Shown here one piece after another: positions 1-5,959 of a stretch of 10,744 nucleotides of DNA (the stretch's first letter is position 1; the number at the start of each line of letters is the position of its first letter). The notes below the pieces were generated by a model. That model worked only from the letters and a program-made list of their open reading frames with translations, had not been told where the DNA came from and did no database searches. Both the position numbers and the translations under genes were made by a program. The stretch spans positions 1-10,744 of the forward strand of contig CAJGCY010000089.1 in assembly GCA_904501955.1 (NCBI GenBank). Reading direction: 5' to 3'. The stretch comes from an uncultured Akkermansia sp. Its GTDB lineage: Bacteria > Verrucomicrobiota > Verrucomicrobiia > Verrucomicrobiales > Akkermansiaceae.

Positions 1-170
1 ACCACCCCTCCGGGGTTCGCATTTATTTTTGTGGCCATTTCCCGGGGTTCCGCCCCTTGCGGGGCTCCACCGCCGGGCTATTGTATGGCGCCCCTCCGGG
101 GCTCTGAATTCGGCTCGCTTGCGCTCGCAGATTATCCTACAAACGCCTCTTCAAATTCCGATTTATCGGT
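1..170 (+). repeat. Structured dispersed repeat element, copy A
   Basis: One of three fuller copies of an interspersed element (others at about 6436-6615 on - and 6690-6893 on +). In order: a small hairpin ACCCC/GGGGT (4-16); a T-rich stretch (21-30); a two-tier hairpin with outer CCCGG/CCGGG (41-45/73-77) and inner GCCCC/GGGGC (52-56/61-65); the linker GGGCTATTGTA (75-85); a hairpin GCCCC-TCC-GGGGC (90-102); a 68-nt conserved tail (103-170) with a GCTCGC direct repeat; and the terminal palindrome CCGATTTATCGG (158-169). By hand alignment the tail matches copy B at about 61 of 68 positions with no gaps. The left end may lie outside the window. No coding capacity is credible. Function is unknown; a mobile hairpin element or a structured RNA are both possible. 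Confidence 0.75.
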
Positions 171-219
171 CTGTTTTTCGTGGGGGGAGCATTGGCATCT
201 AGTTCTTCCGTTTTGTTTG

Positions 220-309
220 TTTTGGCCGTCCATGGCGACCAAAAATCCTGATTTTGGTCGTGCGGGACGGCCAAAAATTAAAAATTTGGTCGTCAGCGAC
301 GGCCAAAAA
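220..309. repeat. Cluster of three 25-bp palindromic repeats
   Basis: Three related units lie at 220-244, 252-276 and 285-309, about 32 bp apart. Units 2 and 3 run TTTTGGTCGT...ACGGCCAAAA or nearly so; unit 1 is the same sequence inverted. Each unit folds on itself, for example unit 3 has an 11-bp stem with one G:T pair around an AGC loop. Units 1 and 2 also form a longer inverted repeat, pairing TTTTGGCCGTCC with GGACGGCCAAAA. Because each unit starts with T and ends with A, it does not have the A-stem-T shape of an intrinsic terminator on either strand. It resembles REP/BIME-type palindromic clusters in organisation. No other copy was seen in the window. Confidence 0.75.
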
Positions 310-389
310 ATCTATTTGTGCTTGCCGAGCAGGGGGGCGAGTCTGTGCATTCTACGCCCTCTTCGCTGTTGCGCAGCTACGCCGTGGCA

Positions 390-434
390 GGCGCTTGCGC
401 TCGCAAACTCCCCTCCGAATTCCGATTTAACGGG
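390..434 (+). repeat. Degraded repeat element, copy C (tail only)
   Basis: This stretch matches the tail of elements A, B and D: the GCGCTTGCGCTCGC segment (391-404), then CAAACTCCCCT as in copy D, then AATTCCGATTTA and an imperfect terminal palindrome (422-433) with one mismatch. The upstream sequence (320-390) holds only faint resemblance to the hairpin part, so this is a truncated or decayed copy in the same orientation as A. The rest of 435-536 shows nothing I can name. Confidence 0.6.
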
Positions 435-536
435 CTGTTGGGAAACAAGCGAAAGCTTAAACCGTCGAAAGGCTGTGGCTGTGCGGTAGGGAGGGGGGCG
501 AGATGGGAAATGTTTGGCGTGGGGGCATTTTTCCGC

Positions 537-565
537 TTGCAAGGGGAGGGGTGGCATGCTAATCT
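537..565 (+). promoter_or_regulatory. Candidate sigma-70-type promoter for the 592 gene
   Basis: TTGCAA (537-542), a 17-bp spacer and TAATCT (560-565). The spacer ends in TGC, giving an extended -10 look. The predicted start of transcription near 572 leaves a leader of about 20 nt before the ATG at 592. Found by eye only. Confidence 0.45.
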
Positions 566-591
566 GAGGGCTGTTCATACGTCATTTTACC

Positions 592-1134
592 ATGAAAAAG
601 CACATTATTACGACTGCATGCATGGCCTTGGCTTTGGCTCCGCTGAGCCAAGCGCAAGAGCCCGCCCCCGCCGCACCGCAGGCGGAGACCCCCGCGGTGC
701 GCATCTACGTCAGTGGCACGGAGTTGCCGGCGGAGATTGCGGAGGATATCATGAAAAACGGTGTTTTGGCGGAGCTGCTCAGCCCTGTCAAGCGTACGGA
801 TACGGCTGCTCCTGAGGAGGGGGAATGCACCTGCACCCCGGAATGCCGCTGCGGAGAGGAAGAGGGAGCCCCCACATGCTCCGAGCCCGCAGCTGCACCT
901 GCTGAGCCTGCTGCTCCGGTAAGCTCTGAGCCGGCAGCACCTGCAGCAAGCGGTGAGCCCGCTGTGCCGGCCACCCCCTCCGTTCCTGCCTCTGCGGAGG
1001 TGAAGGTGAGTGCAGACGGTGTTGTCAAGATTATCGTCAACGGCAAAGAGGTTGAGTCGAAGAATATCAAAGTCATCCGCATGCGCATCCGTACCGGGGA
1101 GGATGGCAAACCCGTGGCAGAACCAGTAGAGTAA
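592..1134 (+). CDS. Small secreted Pro/Ala/Glu-rich protein, unknown function
   Basis: A 180-residue protein that I do not recognise. Residues 1-21 are a typical Sec signal peptide (two lysines, a hydrophobic stretch, SQA cleavage site, no lipobox cysteine), so the product is exported. A short folded-looking segment (about 35-65) is followed by a cysteine cluster around 78-100 (spacings CxCxxxCxC, then one more Cys) among acidic residues. This could be a metal-binding or disulfide-rich patch. Next comes an Ala/Pro/Glu linker (about 100-138) and a C-terminal segment of about 40 residues with alternating hydrophobic residues (VKVSADGVVKIIVNGKEV), probably beta strands. No clear ribosome binding site precedes the ATG; AGGG lies about 20 nt upstream, too far to act. 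The gene stands alone and is convergent with the kinase. The signal peptide and well-placed promoter support it being real. Confidence 0.75.
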   Translation: MKKHIITTACMALALAPLSQAQEPAPAAPQAETPAVRIYVSGTELPAEIAEDIMKNGVLAELLSPVKRTDTAAPEEGECTCTPECRCGEEEGAPTCSEPAAAPAEPAAPVSSEPAAPAASGEPAVPATPSVPASAEVKVSADGVVKIIVNGKEVESKNIKVIRMRIRTGEDGKPVAEPVE

Positions 1135-1161
1135 ACTACTGCAGCACTATCTTTTACCGCG

Positions 1162-1200
1162 CCGCCCTCGGTTTGATTGCCGTGGGCGGTGATTTGTTGT
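1162..1200 (+). terminator. Candidate intrinsic terminator after the 592 gene
   Basis: CCGCCC (1162-1167) pairs with GGGCGG (1184-1189), and inside it CGG pairs with CCG with one unpaired T on each side. A T-rich but imperfect tract (1190-1200) follows on the + strand. It lies 28 bp past the stop of the secreted protein, in the gap between convergent genes. There is no matching T tract for the opposite strand. Confidence 0.4.
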
Positions 1201-1214
1201 AAGGGCTCGTGCGC

Positions 1215-2660
1215 TTACTGTTTCAGCGCCGGCGTGAGGCCGTATTTGGCAGCTAATTCGCGGCTGATGGCGTTGTACTCCTCCACGTAGTGCCGGTGAG
1301 CTTCCTGCAGCTCAGTGTTTTTTTGTGCGGGGGTGATGGCGCCGGACATCTCTTTGCCTGCGATTTCGATGCGCTTTAGTTGGTAAGTGGCGTCGAGCCC
1401 GTTCGTTTTGTTCGCCAGCTCTTGTTCGTAGAGCTCCTGTTGTTGTGCGGGCTCCGCTGTGTCTGCCTCCGGCTCGGCTGCGTCCGCTACAGGTTCGGCT
1501 GTGTCCTCTACCGGCTCGGCTGCGTCCTCTACCGGCTCGGCTGCGTCCTCTGCCGGCTCGGCTGCGTCCTCTACCGGTTCGGCTGTGTCTTCCTCCGTGG
1601 GGGTGTTTTGCTCCTCATCCGGCGTGGGGAGTGTGGTAGCTGCGGGGGCAGGCGCTGTTGCGGTGGAGCTAGGCGGTGGTGTTTGCGGCTCAGGCCGGGA
1701 GAAGAGGCCGAAAGCGCCGGCTGCTGCGGCGGCGCACATGCCGGCTGCGATGAGCCATGGGCGCAGATGGCGCTTACGCGGGGCGGGCGCTGCAGCCGGA
1801 GCCAGCGGTGCAGCCTCCAGCGCGGCGAGCCACTCCTCTGCGCTTTGCCAGCGGTCCTCCGGGCGGTATTCCACCGCTTTGCGCAGTGTTTGCAGCAGGG
1901 CGGTATCGTTGGCGGCCTCATCCGTCATGAGGTAGAGGATGGTGTTGCCCAGGGCGTAGAGGTCGGACCAGGGGCCGAGTTTGCGGTGGTTGTTGAACTG
2001 CTCCGGGGCGGAAAAAGCCTGACTGCCGACGGAAGTGATGGTGTGCTCCGGTATTTCCGTGAGGGCCGCGCCGAAGTCAATGAGCACGGGGCTGTCCTCC
2101 TCTTGCAAAATGATGTTGGAGGGCTTGATGTCGCGGTGCAGGATGCCCAGCCCGTGCAGGTAGCTGAGGGTGTGCAGCAGGCGGCGGAGCAAGTGCCGGA
2201 GCTCGGCACTGCTGAAGGGGGCTTGTTGCGCGCGCTGCAACAGGGTGTAGCCCTCCGCGTATTCCAGCACTATGTAGGCGGTGTTGCAGGCGTGAAATAC
2301 CTCATGCACGGAGATGATGCCCTCATGCTTAATGCCTGCAAGCACTTGAGCCTCACGCAAAAATACCTCCAGTGAGTGCCGGTACGGCTCCTGCTCGGTG
2401 GGGGTGAGCTCTGCCCGGCCGGCTTGGCGGTAACAGAGCCCCTGCGGAAAATGCTCTTTGAGCACGACCTCGCGTTGCAGGTGTGAATCATAGGCGCGGT
2501 AGCTGATGCCGCCTCCACCTTGGCCGAGGATTTCGCGTATTTGGTAGCACTCCAGCTCCGTGCGAACGGGCAGGGGCGCTGCAGGTAAGATTTGCCGGTC
2601 TGTGTAATCAGTGGTGGCTGCCGCGTGTTGGTTCATGGCAGGTGAAGCTGGCCCTTGCAC
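1215..2660 (-). CDS. Transmembrane Hanks-type Ser/Thr protein kinase
   Basis: Phosphorylates Ser/Thr of unidentified targets from the inner face of the cytoplasmic membrane. The kinase domain spans about residues 39-280 and has every key residue: glycine loop GQGGGG (46-51), ATP lysine Lys68 in VVLKE, helix-C Glu103, catalytic loop HRDIKPSN (Asp177, Asn182), DFG (195-197), SAPE (217-220) and DLYALG. It should be active. A basic stretch (RKRHLR) precedes one membrane span (about 301-320). Outside follow a Pro/Thr-rich stretch, seven 7-residue repeats of the AEPVEDA type (359-407), and a charged, probably helical C-terminal domain of about 70 residues, possibly the sensor. The start is GTG at 2660; ATG at 2636 (residue 9) is equally possible and neither has a ribosome binding site. 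It lies 25 bp after the HTH-RHH regulator and is probably cotranscribed with it. It lacks PASTA or other named sensor repeats. Confidence 0.93.
   Translation of the reverse strand: MQGPASPAMNQHAAATTDYTDRQILPAAPLPVRTELECYQIREILGQGGGGISYRAYDSHLQREVVLKEHFPQGLCYRQAGRAELTPTEQEPYRHSLEVFLREAQVLAGIKHEGIISVHEVFHACNTAYIVLEYAEGYTLLQRAQQAPFSSAELRHLLRRLLHTLSYLHGLGILHRDIKPSNIILQEEDSPVLIDFGAALTEIPEHTITSVGSQAFSAPEQFNNHRKLGPWSDLYALGNTILYLMTDEAANDTALLQTLRKAVEYRPEDRWQSAEEWLAALEAAPLAPAAAPAPRKRHLRPWLIAAGMCAAAAAGAFGLFSRPEPQTPPPSSTATAPAPAATTLPTPDEEQNTPTEEDTAEPVEDAAEPAEDAAEPVEDAAEPVEDTAEPVADAAEPEADTAEPAQQQELYEQELANKTNGLDATYQLKRIEIAGKEMSGAITPAQKNTELQEAHRHYVEEYNAISRELAAKYGLTPALKQ
1440..1586 (-). repeat. 21-bp tandem repeat inside the kinase gene
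   Basis: Seven imperfect 21-bp copies encode the heptads TAEPVED, AAEPAED, AAEPVED, AAEPVED, TAEPVAD, AAEPEAD and TAEPAQQ. The central copies are nearly identical in DNA, which favours gain or loss of units in frame. The encoded stalk sits on the outer side of the membrane, between the span and the C-terminal domain. Confidence 0.9.
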
Positions 2661-2685
2661 TGCGCGGGGCAGTGCTTACGGAGCC

Positions 2686-3105
2686 TTAGTTTGCCGGGGG
2701 GAGTATGACCTTGCGTGTGCGCATGGCAGAGTTGCTCTCCTCATCCGTCACCAGCTTGATGATGGACTCCGCCACCAGGCTTTCCATGGTCTTGCCGCAC
2801 AGGGAGGCTTTCTCCGCCAAGCGGCTGTAGAGATCCGCCGTGAGCTGAACCGTCAGCGAGAAGCAAGCATCCACCTTAATACCCGGCAAGCCGCCCAGTG
2901 AGGGTTGCGGGGAGGGTACCTGCTCCATCACGCGCTCCAAGAGCTGTTGCTTGAGCGGAGGGATGCTCTTCTGAGACATCCAGTTACGCACAGTGATTTC
3001 AGAGACTCCGCACTGCTCCGCCACCCATCCGTAGCCGAGTTTGTGCTTTTTGAGCCAAAGCTTGATTTCTGTTTTGAATTGAGATTGATCTTCTGTGCGC
3101 ATCAT
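2686..3105 (-). CDS. HTH + ribbon-helix-helix DNA-binding regulator
   Basis: A 139-residue protein with two apparent DNA-binding units. Residues about 8-55 form an XRE/Cro-like helix-turn-helix; the clearest part is YGWVAEQCGVSEITVRNWMS, the usual pattern of two short helices round a Gly turn. Residues about 78-120 (FSLTVQLTADLYSRLAEKAS, then a GKTMESLVAESI helix) have the strand-helix-helix pattern of Arc/CopG-type RHH proteins, which bind DNA as dimers through the strand. A Pro-rich linker joins them. The role is inferred to be transcriptional control, probably including its own promoter. Two adjacent ATG codons (3105 and 3102) are possible starts. The promoter at 3115-3142 predicts an mRNA beginning about 3 nt before the first ATG. 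The kinase gene follows after 25 bp in the same direction. It could instead be a plasmid- or phage-derived regulator. Confidence 0.85.
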   Translation of the reverse strand: MMRTEDQSQFKTEIKLWLKKHKLGYGWVAEQCGVSEITVRNWMSQKSIPPLKQQLLERVMEQVPSPQPSLGGLPGIKVDACFSLTVQLTADLYSRLAEKASLCGKTMESLVAESIIKLVTDEESNSAMRTRKVILPPAN

Positions 3106-3114
3106 ACGCTGGGT

Positions 3115-3142
3115 ATTTTAGCATTATCTCTACGTATGTCAA
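3115..3142 (-). promoter_or_regulatory. Strong sigma-70-type promoter for the HTH-RHH gene
   Basis: Read on the - strand, TTGACA (3142-3137), a 16-bp spacer and TAAAAT (3120-3115). Both boxes are near consensus. Transcription should start near 3108, only about 3 nt before the ATG at 3105, so the message would be leaderless. A TACGTA palindrome (3131-3136) lies inside the spacer next to the -35, where a bound repressor would block polymerase. Confidence 0.6.
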
Positions 3143-3162
3143 GCCTGCTTTTAGTAAAAAAA

Positions 3163-3175
3163 TACGCTTTGCGTA
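3163..3175. promoter_or_regulatory. Candidate operator palindrome upstream of the HTH-RHH promoter
   Basis: TACGC-TTT-GCGTA is a perfect 13-bp inverted repeat about 20 bp upstream of the -35. The same TACG core recurs as TACGTA (3131-3136) in the promoter spacer and as TACGC (3105-3109) at the start codon. Spaced half-sites like these are typical for dimeric RHH or HTH regulators, so autoregulation is plausible. No binding data exist here. Confidence 0.45.
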
Positions 3176-3195
3176 GGGTGGTTAGATTGTGTGTA

Positions 3196-3426
3196 TCAAT
3201 GCTTTAGTGTGCCGGGGTCCGCTTGTAGTAATTTGCTTATTTGCCGGGCAGCCAGCTCCTCCGGCGTGCATCCCTGCTTTGCCGCAGCGCGTATCAACTT
3301 GTTGTGGATGTTAAGGTCGAGGTTGATGGTGAGCCTCTTATGTTGCATTTCAGAGGAGGCGTCTTCTTCTTCCTTTGCCCGCTTTTGTTCGTCGTTCATG
3401 CTCTTTTGCTTGATTGCTTGGCGCAT
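3196..3426 (-). CDS. Small Arc/CopG-like ribbon-helix-helix protein
   Basis: A 76-residue protein. The first ~28 residues are charged and probably unstructured. Residues about 30-67 carry the RHH pattern: strand KRLTINLDL, helix NIHNKLIRAAAKQG, turn CTPEE, helix LAARQISKLLQ. It resembles the RHH half of the neighbouring HTH-RHH protein (strand, DLxxxL, A...G, T.E.L, I.KL), so the two may be related or may form mixed dimers; that is inference. Such proteins are usually DNA-binding repressors or antitoxins. No toxin-like partner is adjacent. The start is uncertain: ATG 3426 gives 76 residues, ATG 3399 gives 67. A TGCTAGAAT promoter-like motif overlapping the first ATG would favour the second. 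About 90 bp separate its stop from the next gene, which has its own promoter. Confidence 0.7.
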   Translation of the reverse strand: MRQAIKQKSMNDEQKRAKEEEDASSEMQHKRLTINLDLNIHNKLIRAAAKQGCTPEELAARQISKLLQADPGTLKH

Positions 3427-3433
3427 TCTAGCA
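3425..3433 (-). promoter_or_regulatory. Possible extended -10 promoter for the small RHH gene
   Basis: On the - strand TGC-TAGAAT lies at 3433-3425, an extended -10 pattern with no good -35. It overlaps the ATG at 3426. If real, translation would begin at ATG 3399 with a leader of about 20 nt. Confidence 0.25.
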
Positions 3434-3715
3434 TGTTTTTTTCGGGATGGGAAGTATCTTTTTTATCAAAAAATGCATAAGTGGTAGATTTAAGATAAAA
3501 ACCGCGCGTTTGTGGGTTGATTTCGGCTTGCTTCGGGGTGATGCAAGCTCTTTAGAGTGCAGATGTACGCGTGATTTGGTTAAACGTCGCAAATAGATAT
3601 TTTGCTGTATGCGCGAGGGCACTGCTTTAGCTTTGGCGTGAAGCTGCGGTGCCCGTGGCCCTGTAATTGAAGAGCACGGCGGGCGCCGGATTGGGGGCGG
3701 CGATGGATAATTGGC
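3427..3715. other. Divergent intergenic region with hairpins
   Basis: No gene is credible between the divergent RHH and ankyrin-lipoprotein genes. An A/T-rich part (3427-3500) faces the RHH gene. Two hairpins can be drawn: GCTTGC/GCAAGC (3526-3531/3543-3548) and a stronger one with GGGCAC/GTGCCC (3617-3622/3649-3654) enclosing AGCTT/AAGCT (3629-3633/3641-3645). Neither has a T tract, so they are not obvious terminators. A regulatory RNA or protein-binding role cannot be judged from one sequence. Confidence 0.4.
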
Positions 3716-3744
3716 TTGACTATTTTAACGTTTAGTAATACACT
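3716..3744 (+). promoter_or_regulatory. Promoter for the ankyrin lipoprotein-amidase unit
   Basis: TTGACT (3716-3721), a 17-bp spacer and TACACT (3739-3744). Transcription would start near 3751, giving a leader of about 64 nt before ATG 3815. An imperfect inverted repeat, CGTTTAGT (3729-3736) and ACTAACG (3742-3748), overlaps the -10 and could be an operator. Confidence 0.55.
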
Positions 3745-3814
3745 AACGCTGCAAGCGGAAGAGGGGGGAGTTTTGCCCTGCTGCGCGTTTGCTGAATCTC
3801 GACTGATTAGAATC

Positions 3815-4975
3815 ATGAGTACTCCTGATGAGAAATTAAACAAAAAGAACACCCTCAGTGGTGTTGCCGCTTTTATTTTGGCCGTTGGTGTAGGTGTCGG
3901 TACCGTCAGCTGCAGTGACGAATCCGCCACTCCCGCTCCGGAGAACAAGGCGGACAAGCCCGCCGCTACCGCTCCTGTCGAGGCCCCCGCTGTGACGGAG
4001 ACGCCCGCCACTACCGAGGCCCCCGCCGTGACGGAGACGCCCGCCACCACCGAGGCCCCCGCCGTGACGGAGACGCCCGCTACCACCGAGGAGCCCGCCG
4101 TGACGGAGACCCCCGCTACCACCGAGGAGCCCGCCGTGACGGAGACCCCCGCCACTACCGAGGAGCCCGCTGTGACGGAGACCCCCGCTACCACGGAGGA
4201 GCCCGCTGTGACGGAGACCCCCGCCACCACCGAGGAGCCCGCCACCACGGAAGAGGATGCCGCGGATGAGGAAACGGATGCTCTGCTTGATTCTTTGTTG
4301 GAGAAGCCGGAGGCCACTCCCGCCCTTGATACCCCCGCTACCACGGAGGAACCCGCAGTGACGGAGACCCCCGCCACCACCGAGGAGCCCGCTGTGACGG
4401 AGACCCCCGCCACCACCGAGGAGCCCGCTGTGACGGAGACCCCCGCCACCACCGAGGAGCCCGCTACGGAGGGCCCGGTGACCACGGAGGAGCCCGCTAC
4501 GGAGGGCCCGGTGACCACGGAGGAGCCCGCTGTGACGGAGACCCCCACCGCCACGGAGGAGCCTGCTACGGAAGGCCCCGCTGCTCCGGCTGCTGCCGAA
4601 GAGGAGATTGCTGAGGATGAGGACGATGACGAGGATATCGAGTCCATCGCCACCGTACACTTGGAGCGTGTGAGAGCCGCCACTGCCGATGGTGATGCCA
4701 ATGCCAAGCATTACGCCAAGCGCTTGGGTGAGCTGCTGCCCCGCATCGGTGAGGGTGGCGATATCAACATGACCACGCCTGAGAGCAAGGGCAACACCGC
4801 TTTGCACTACGCCTGCGCCGTGGGTGATGTGGAGCTGGTGCAGTGGCTGCTGAGCCGTGGCGCCAACGTCAACGCCAAGACGGACAAAGGTAAGCTGCCC
4901 ATCGAGTGCATCAGCGGTGATGCTTCTGCTGAGCTTTACAACGTGCTCAAGGAGGCGACCTTTTCCGCCAAATAA
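3815..4975 (+). CDS. Ankyrin-repeat lipoprotein with long TETPATTEEP repeat linker
   Basis: A 386-residue exported protein. A short polar head with Lys/Arg (1-15), a hydrophobic stretch (16-31) and TVSC ending at Cys33 suggest a lipoprotein signal, though Thr at -3 is atypical; a plain membrane anchor is the alternative. Then comes a long linker in two repeat blocks (about 56-139 and 178-255) split by an acidic, helix-like insert with DALLDSLLEKPEA. The C-terminal ~85 residues hold a clear ankyrin unit from about 326 (NTALHYACAVGDVELVQWLL, then SRGANVNAKTDKG) with partial repeats on either side, a protein-protein interaction fold. The surface or periplasmic stalk probably holds the ankyrin head away from the membrane. 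I chose ATG 3815 because the frame's upstream extension begins inside the -35 box at 3716. It lies 20 bp before the amidase gene, probably cotranscribed. No clear ribosome binding site. Confidence 0.85.
   Translation: MSTPDEKLNKKNTLSGVAAFILAVGVGVGTVSCSDESATPAPENKADKPAATAPVEAPAVTETPATTEAPAVTETPATTEAPAVTETPATTEEPAVTETPATTEEPAVTETPATTEEPAVTETPATTEEPAVTETPATTEEPATTEEDAADEETDALLDSLLEKPEATPALDTPATTEEPAVTETPATTEEPAVTETPATTEEPAVTETPATTEEPATEGPVTTEEPATEGPVTTEEPAVTETPTATEEPATEGPAAPAAAEEEIAEDEDDDEDIESIATVHLERVRAATADGDANAKHYAKRLGELLPRIGEGGDINMTTPESKGNTALHYACAVGDVELVQWLLSRGANVNAKTDKGKLPIECISGDASAELYNVLKEATFSAK
3980..4231 (+). repeat. 36-bp coding tandem repeat, block 1 (seven copies)
   Basis: Seven adjacent 36-bp copies encode E(A/E)PAVTETPATT: the first three read EAPAV, the last four EEPAV. 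Copies differ mostly at third codon positions. In-frame length change by slippage or recombination is expected for such arrays. Confidence 0.95.
4346..4579 (+). repeat. 36-bp coding tandem repeat, block 2 (with 33-bp variants)
   Basis: Three 36-bp copies of EEPAVTETPATT (4346-4453), two 33-bp variants EEPATEGPVTT (4454-4519), one copy EEPAVTETPTAT (4520-4555) and a partial EEPATEGP (4556-4579). Block 2 shares its main unit with block 1 from which a ~110-bp unique segment separates it, so it probably arose by duplication followed by divergence. Confidence 0.92.
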
Positions 4976-4995
4976 GTAACTAACGGATACCCGCC

Positions 4996-5919
4996 ATGAA
5001 CCGCCTCTTCCGCCTGCTTGCCTTAGTCTTTGCCGGTGTTTCCTCCGCTGTTGCAGAGGAGCCCGTGCGCCCCGTCGTGCTCGACATCGGGCACCAAACG
5101 ACGGCTCCCGGTGCACAAACGCCGGATGGCAAAATCAACGAATACGCCTTCTGGAGCCGCTACGCAATAGAGGTGCGCAAGGTGGTGGAAGAGGCCGGGT
5201 ATCCCTGCATCATTCTCAACCGCGGCAATGCCCCCACCAAGGGCAAGCTGGCGGAGTACAACCGCGAGGCCGGCGTCATCCAGCTGAACAAGCCGGACAA
5301 AAACGCCAAGCGTTACCCCTCCTCGCACCACCCGGAGCACATCGGCGCCGGGATGATTTGCGCGGATTACGCCATCGACCAAAAAGCCTGCTGCGTGGTG
5401 TTCCTGCACCTCAACAGCCTGGGCAGCAAGTGGTCCACCACGCCGCCCGCCGGGCTTATCATTTGCAACAAAAAGCACGGACATGCTCTGGCGGAGGCCG
5501 TGTGTGCCGCCATGCGTCGCAATGTGCTGGACCGCCCCGGTGGCATGCCCAATGCCGGCAAGGGCATCAAGGTGCTGCCCCGCTACATCGGCTCCCAGCC
5601 CTCCGCCGGCTGGATGAATACGCTGGATGAGGAGAAAATCCCCGCCATCGTTTTTGAGGCCGTTTATCTGAATAACCGCGGGCACGCCAATTTCATTGCC
5701 AAAGATGAAAACGCCCGCAAACTGGCCCGTACCATCGGTGAGGGTGTGGTGGATTGGCTGAAGGTCAATGTGCCCCTCCCCCAGCCGGAGGAAGTAGAGG
5801 CGGAGGAGGTAGAAGCCGAGCCTGCGGCAGAGGAGCCGCAGCCCGGCGCGGAGCCCCCTGTCATGACGGAATCATGCGAGGAGGAGGACCTCCCTCCCGC
5901 CCCGGCGCCGCAAGCCTGA
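4996..5919 (+). CDS. Exported N-acetylmuramoyl-L-alanine amidase-like protein (Amidase_3 type)
   Basis: Probably a zinc amidase that cuts the bond between MurNAc and L-Ala of peptidoglycan in the periplasm. A signal peptide covers residues 1-20 (cleavage after AVA). The Amidase_3 metal and catalytic pattern can be read in order: VVLDIGHQ (His33, in place of the usual DPGHGG), NEYAFW (Glu49), VVFLHLNS (His138) and IVFEAVYLNN (Glu221, the usual C-terminal catalytic Glu). The domain covers about 26-255. The rest is an acidic Glu/Pro/Ala tail of about 50 residues, as in other proteins of this window. The loop with SSHHPEHIG (109-117) is longer than in typical family members. DIGH instead of DPGH is unusual, so activity or substrate may differ. 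It lies 20 bp after the ankyrin lipoprotein gene and 40 bp before the next gene. No clear ribosome binding site is present. Confidence 0.8.
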   Translation: MNRLFRLLALVFAGVSSAVAEEPVRPVVLDIGHQTTAPGAQTPDGKINEYAFWSRYAIEVRKVVEEAGYPCIILNRGNAPTKGKLAEYNREAGVIQLNKPDKNAKRYPSSHHPEHIGAGMICADYAIDQKACCVVFLHLNSLGSKWSTTPPAGLIICNKKHGHALAEAVCAAMRRNVLDRPGGMPNAGKGIKVLPRYIGSQPSAGWMNTLDEEKIPAIVFEAVYLNNRGHANFIAKDENARKLARTIGEGVVDWLKVNVPLPQPEEVEAEEVEAEPAAEEPQPGAEPPVMTESCEEEDLPPAPAPQA

Positions 5920-5959
5920 GCGGCTCGCCCCCCCAAAAAAAACTACTCATCCAAACAAC

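Noticed and set aside
220..309. The palindrome cluster as tandem intrinsic terminators
   Set aside because: On either strand each stem starts with a T-run and ends with an A-run, the reverse of what an intrinsic terminator needs.
31..815. Open frames on both strands in 31-815
   Set aside because: They run through repeat elements and palindromes, have no protein-like pattern, and one overlaps the secreted protein gene in another frame.
3196..3426. Antitoxin of a toxin-antitoxin pair
   Set aside because: The RHH fold fits an antitoxin, but no toxin-like gene lies next to it; the neighbours are another DNA-binding protein and a divergent lipoprotein.
3716..3814. Upstream extension of the ankyrin lipoprotein frame to a TTG at 3716
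   Set aside because: It would begin inside the -35 box and put 33 residues before the signal sequence. ATG 3815 directly precedes a normal export signal.
3980..4579. CRISPR-like array
   Set aside because: The regular 36-bp units have no unique spacers, are in frame with the protein and vary mainly at third codon positions; this is a coding repeat.
3580..5116. Long open frames on the - strand opposite the ankyrin lipoprotein (375 and 426 codons)
   Set aside because: They are low-complexity translations (Gly/Ser/Val/Leu repeats) of the complement of the 36-bp array, which keeps all frames open. The + strand frame has a signal sequence, an ankyrin domain and a promoter.
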